A DNA stretch of 64,000 nt. It comes from Tabrizicola oligotrophica. GTDB lineage: Bacteria; Pseudomonadota; Alphaproteobacteria; Rhodobacterales; Rhodobacteraceae. A program made the translations under genes and the position numbers. The stretch's first letter is position 1, and each line of letters opens with the position of its first letter. Below are positions 61,107-64,000 of this stretch, piece after piece. The stretch lies in the NCBI RefSeq assembly GCF_011008935.1, contig NZ_JAAIVJ010000002.1, positions 186,001-250,000 of the forward strand, in the 5' to 3' direction. The notes beneath the pieces are model-generated. The model made no database searches. It worked only from the letters and a program-made list of their open reading frames with translations, and was not told where the DNA came from.

Positions 61107-62323
61107 GCCCCGGCCTCGCGGAAATGGCCGGCGAGCAAGCTGGCCGACTTGTCGATGTCATGTCGTGCGAAAACCCGGGCACGGGCGGCGCGGCCCATTT
61201 CGGCCAGCCTGTCAGGCGCCACCTGCGACAGGGTGAGAAGCGCCGCGGCAAGCGCCTTGGCGTCGCCTGCCGGCACGGTCCAGCCGGTGTCGCTGCTTAC
61301 CAGTTCCGGCACACCCGCGATGGCGGTGGCAATCACCGGACGGCCATTCGCCATTGCCTCCATCAGCACCATGGGCAGGCCTTCGGCGAACGACGGCAGG
61401 ATCAGGGCCTGTGCACCATCAAGCGCCCGGCGTACGCCCGCCTCATCCTGCCAGCCGGTCAGGGTGAAGCGCGGACCAAGGCCGAACCTGTCGATCTGGC
61501 CGGTGATCCGGTCGCGCAACTCGCCGTCGCCAACCAGCGTCAGGTGCAGGTCGGGCAAGGCCGGCGCGGCAATCGCCATTGCCTCGATCAAGAGATCAAG
61601 GCCCTTTTGCGCCGAAAACCGGCCCACGGCCACCAGATGCGGCCCACCCGTGGGTAGCGCAGCGGGCAGGGGGAAGCGATCCGGTTCGATGCCGCAATGC
61701 ACCACCTTGATCTTGTCCCAATGCCGGGGCGCGACCCAGCGGCACAGCTGGCTGCGCCCGAACGAGGAAATCGCAACGACAAAGGCCGCTGCCTCGATCT
61801 TCTGTCCAAGCGACAGGGCGAGCGGCGCATCGAACTCCTCGGGTCCATGGACGGTAAAGCTGAACTGCGGCCCGCCAAGGCCGCGGGCCAGAAGCGCCAC
61901 TGTGGCAGAGTTGGTGCCGAAATGGGCATGCAGATGGGTGATGCCAAGGTCGCAGCAGCGCCGGGCGATGCAGGCGGCCTCGACAAGATAGATCAGGTGG
62001 CGCAAGCGCCCACCCGTGCCCGCCGGCCCGCCCGCGCCCCGCGCGCCGCAAGCCCAGGCTTGGGCAAAGGCCGCGGCCGTCGCGGCCGGACGTGCGACCA
62101 TCCAGCCAAGCGCGGTGCCGAACAACCGGACGAGACCCCGTTCCAGCACATGTTCGGTGCGCTGATCCTCGGCAATGTCGCCCGCATCGACCAGCGTCCC
62201 CCGGTCGGACCGCATGGCAAAGCGATGCACCGGAAGGGCAATCCGCTCCAGCGCCTGAATCTCGCGCCGGATGAAGCTGTGTGAGGCGCGCGGATAGGTG
62301 TTGACCAGATAGGCGAGTTTCAA
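61103..62323 (-). CDS. Family 4 glycosyltransferase
   Basis: This 406-residue GT-B enzyme has an N-terminal domain with YLVNTYPRASHSFIRREIQALE and HLHAHFGTNSATVALL. The C-terminal GT1/4 domain has VAVGRFSAQKGLDLLIEAM, LVGDGELRDRI and the sugar-nucleotide motif ILPSFAEGLPMVLMEAMANGRPVIAT (Ex7E). The best start is TTG at 62323 (MKLAYLVNTYPRASHS) with AGGGTGCC before it; no ATG lies at the homologous point. It is coupled to the GT2-like gene. Confidence 0.88.
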   Translation of the reverse strand: MKLAYLVNTYPRASHSFIRREIQALERIALPVHRFAMRSDRGTLVDAGDIAEDQRTEHVLERGLVRLFGTALGWMVARPAATAAAFAQAWACGARGAGGPAGTGGRLRHLIYLVEAACIARRCCDLGITHLHAHFGTNSATVALLARGLGGPQFSFTVHGPEEFDAPLALSLGQKIEAAAFVVAISSFGRSQLCRWVAPRHWDKIKVVHCGIEPDRFPLPAALPTGGPHLVAVGRFSAQKGLDLLIEAMAIAAPALPDLHLTLVGDGELRDRITGQIDRFGLGPRFTLTGWQDEAGVRRALDGAQALILPSFAEGLPMVLMEAMANGRPVIATAIAGVPELVSSDTGWTVPAGDAKALAAALLTLSQVAPDRLAEMGRAARARVFARHDIDKSASLLAGHFREAGA

Positions 62324-62505
62324 GGGGCACCCTGTAATGACCGCGCCCGGATACGCGCGACTTGCGGCGAGACTAAGGCCGTTCGGTCGGCAAATACCCA
62401 CCCGCCGGACGATCTAAGCACAAAATGCTCGGGTCGGGCAGAGGGAAAGCAAAGGTGTGTTTCCCGCTTTATTTTCCGGCGATTGGCGGGATAGGGTGCG
62501 GCGAC

Positions 62506-63849
62506 ATGTCAAGCGCCTTTGTTCCCCCTGCCAGATCCCTGTTCCAGCGCGCCCTGACCGGCTCGGTGCTGACGGCGGGGTCTTATGCGGTCATGCAAGC
62601 GCTGCGGCTGGTGTCGAACCTGATCCTGACGCGGCTCTTGTTCCCCGAAGCCTTTGGTCTGATGGCGCTGGTTTCGGTCGTTCTGGTGGGGTTGTCGATG
62701 TTTTCCGACATGGGCATCGGCCCGGCGATCAGCCGTCACCCGCGCGGGGATGAGCCGGAGTTTCTCGACACCGCCTTCAGTTTCGACGTGGCGCGGGGCG
62801 TGGCGCTGTGGCTGTTCACCTGCGCGCTGGCCTGGCCGATGGCGCGCTTCTACGAGGCGCCGGACCTGGCCCGGCTGTTGCCGGCGGCCGGATTGACCCT
62901 GTTCATCGCCGGCTTCAACCCGACGCGGATCGACACGGCAAATCGGCACCTTCTGTTGGGGCGGGTGACGTTGCTTGACCTCTTGGCGCAGGTGACCGGC
63001 ATCGTCTCGATGATCGCGCTTGCGTTTCTGCTGCAATCGGTCTGGGCGCTGGTCATCGGCGCGATCATCGGCGCGCTGGCCAAGCTGGTTGTCATGCATC
63101 TTTGGCTGCCGGGGCGACCGAACCGCTTTCGCTGGGACCGCGAGGCCGGGCGGGACCTGATTCATTTCGGCAAATGGATCTTCCTGTCGACGGCCTGCGG
63201 CTTTCTGCTGTCGCAGGGGGACAAGGCGATTTTCGGCGCCTACTTGAGCAAGGCCGACCTTGGCATCTACAACATCGGCTGGTTCCTGGCCTCTTTCCCG
63301 GTGCTGCTGGCCGGCGCGGTGACCGGGCGCGTCCTGATACCGCTTTACCGCGAGCATCACCCGTCGGAGGGGGCGGACAATGCCCGCAGGATGCGGCGGC
63401 TGCGCTCTGCGGTCTCGGGCGGCACCTTGCTGCTGCTGGCGGTTCTGGGCGTGGTGGGCGTGCCGCTGGTCGGGCTGCTTTACGACCCGCGCTATCAGGC
63501 GGCGGGTGGGGTGGTGGTCATCATGGCCATGGTGCAGATGCCCGCCGTCATCGGCATGACCTACGACCAGTCCGCACTGGCGGCCGGGGATTCCCGCAAT
63601 TATTTCCTGCTGATGGCCGTCAGGGCGGCTGTGCAGACCGGCGCTTTCCTGATCGGGATGGAGATTGCCGGTCTTTGGGGCGCCCTTGCCGCGCAGGGTG
63701 TGGCGCTGACCGCCCTGCACCCGGCGATTGCCCGTCTGGCACACAAACACAAGGCCTGGGATCTGCGCCACGACCTGACGTTCTTCGCCCTCGCCGCGCT
63801 GCTGATCGCGCTGATCCTTTGGGTCAATCGCGCCACGGCCGGTTTCTGA
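62506..63849 (+). CDS. Oligosaccharide flippase (Wzx/MATE-like)
   Basis: This 447-residue membrane protein has about 12 hydrophobic segments. It shows the polysaccharide-export pattern: ALTGSVLTAGSYAVMQALRLVSNLILTRLLFPEAFGLMALV near the start, MGIGPAISRHPRG, LSQGDKAIFGAYLSKADLGIYNIGW near 245. It would flip lipid-linked oligosaccharide across the inner membrane. Start at 62506 (MSSAFVPPARS). It diverges from the GT4 gene and precedes rfbC by 90 bases. Confidence 0.87.
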   Translation: MSSAFVPPARSLFQRALTGSVLTAGSYAVMQALRLVSNLILTRLLFPEAFGLMALVSVVLVGLSMFSDMGIGPAISRHPRGDEPEFLDTAFSFDVARGVALWLFTCALAWPMARFYEAPDLARLLPAAGLTLFIAGFNPTRIDTANRHLLLGRVTLLDLLAQVTGIVSMIALAFLLQSVWALVIGAIIGALAKLVVMHLWLPGRPNRFRWDREAGRDLIHFGKWIFLSTACGFLLSQGDKAIFGAYLSKADLGIYNIGWFLASFPVLLAGAVTGRVLIPLYREHHPSEGADNARRMRRLRSAVSGGTLLLLAVLGVVGVPLVGLLYDPRYQAAGGVVVIMAMVQMPAVIGMTYDQSALAAGDSRNYFLLMAVRAAVQTGAFLIGMEIAGLWGALAAQGVALTALHPAIARLAHKHKAWDLRHDLTFFALAALLIALILWVNRATAGF

Positions 63850-63939
63850 CACGGCAAATGTCCAATTGCGGCCTGTCTTGGGTCACAGTCTTGCGTTAAT
63901 CTCGGGCCAGCAAACCCCCGGAAAGAGGGCCATTGAGGC

Positions 63940-64000
63940 ATGAATATCGAACAAACCCCCTTGCAAGGTGTGGTCGTGCTTTCTCCGCAGCGTTTTGGCG
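63940..64000 (+). CDS. rfbC: dTDP-4-dehydrorhamnose 3,5-epimerase, first 20 codons only
   Basis: Only the N-terminus is inside the window: MNIEQTPLQGVVVLSPQRFG. This resembles the start of RmlC/RfbC epimerases. GAGG lies four bases before the ATG. If correct, a dTDP-rhamnose cluster continues to the right and supplies the glycosyltransferases and flippase. The rest must be read from adjoining sequence. Confidence 0.7.
   Translation, partial: MNIEQTPLQGVVVLSPQRFG

Overview
The window is GC-rich (roughly two thirds G+C) and densely coded. Gene content and order point to an alphaproteobacterium of the Rhodobacteraceae. Signs of this are the ftsK-lolA pair, a serC-serA operon with a serC-type leader, the hmgA/fahA/metallo-hydrolase/FAD-monooxygenase/DUF2783 cluster, the UMF1-family transporter and the hybrid kinase starting MDIGERLARERR. 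I see no insertion sequence, prophage, CRISPR array, tRNA or rRNA. This is ordinary chromosome, and the unusual signals are mainly in intergenic RNA-scale structure. The species is not identified.

Layout, left part (1-22.8 kb). It opens with the 5' part of nagA and a coupled sugar kinase, then a phosphopantetheinyl transferase, an orphan hpaR/hpaD pair (homoprotocatechuate ring cleavage) and trhO. An NAD-salvage operon follows: pncA, a putative metallopeptidase, pncB. Next come a PiT phosphate transporter with its DUF47 partner and a coupled arfB / class III aminotransferase / small-molecule kinase operon. Upstream of arfB is a striking leader or small RNA: an extended Shine-Dalgarno sequence before an 18-codon ORF, a downstream segment able to pair with it, and a long terminal hairpin. 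Beyond it is a queuosine-precursor transporter gene preceded by a compact preQ1-I riboswitch. An envelope group follows (thioesterase, UMF1 transporter, MepA, secreted phytase-like esterase), then yggT, recQ, yaaA and a large hybrid histidine kinase.

Middle part (22.9-48.8 kb). A periplasmic alpha-2-macroglobulin and PBP1C form a coupled pair. A homogentisate catabolic region comes next. On the minus strand a MarR regulator, maleylacetoacetate isomerase and thiolase are coupled by 4-base overlaps. On the plus strand are a permease, hmgA (with a perfect palindrome in its promoter spacer), fahA, an altered metallo-beta-lactamase-fold protein, an FAD hydroxylase and DUF2783. Together these would take homogentisate to fumarate and acetoacetate, and the thiolase could pass the acetoacetate on as acetyl-CoA once it is activated. 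Serine biosynthesis follows (serC-serA, with serB divergent). Then come a GFA / free-Met-sulfoxide reductase / gamma-glutamyltransferase-like operon and an anti-sigma/STAS pair.

Right part (48.8-64 kb). This holds hspQ, a lysozyme-like lipoprotein, lolA-ftsK-aminotransferase, an amidase, a ubiH-type hydroxylase, small quality-control genes (Trm112-like, LON-N domain, thioredoxin-TPR) and an SGNH hydrolase. It ends in a surface-polysaccharide region with two glycosyltransferases, a flippase and the first codons of rfbC.

Three intergenic copies of a hairpin repeat (35.56, 37.85 and 40.46 kb) share a conserved 3' box. Their stems keep pairing despite sequence change. All functional calls come from reading motifs and protein sequence, without database searches.
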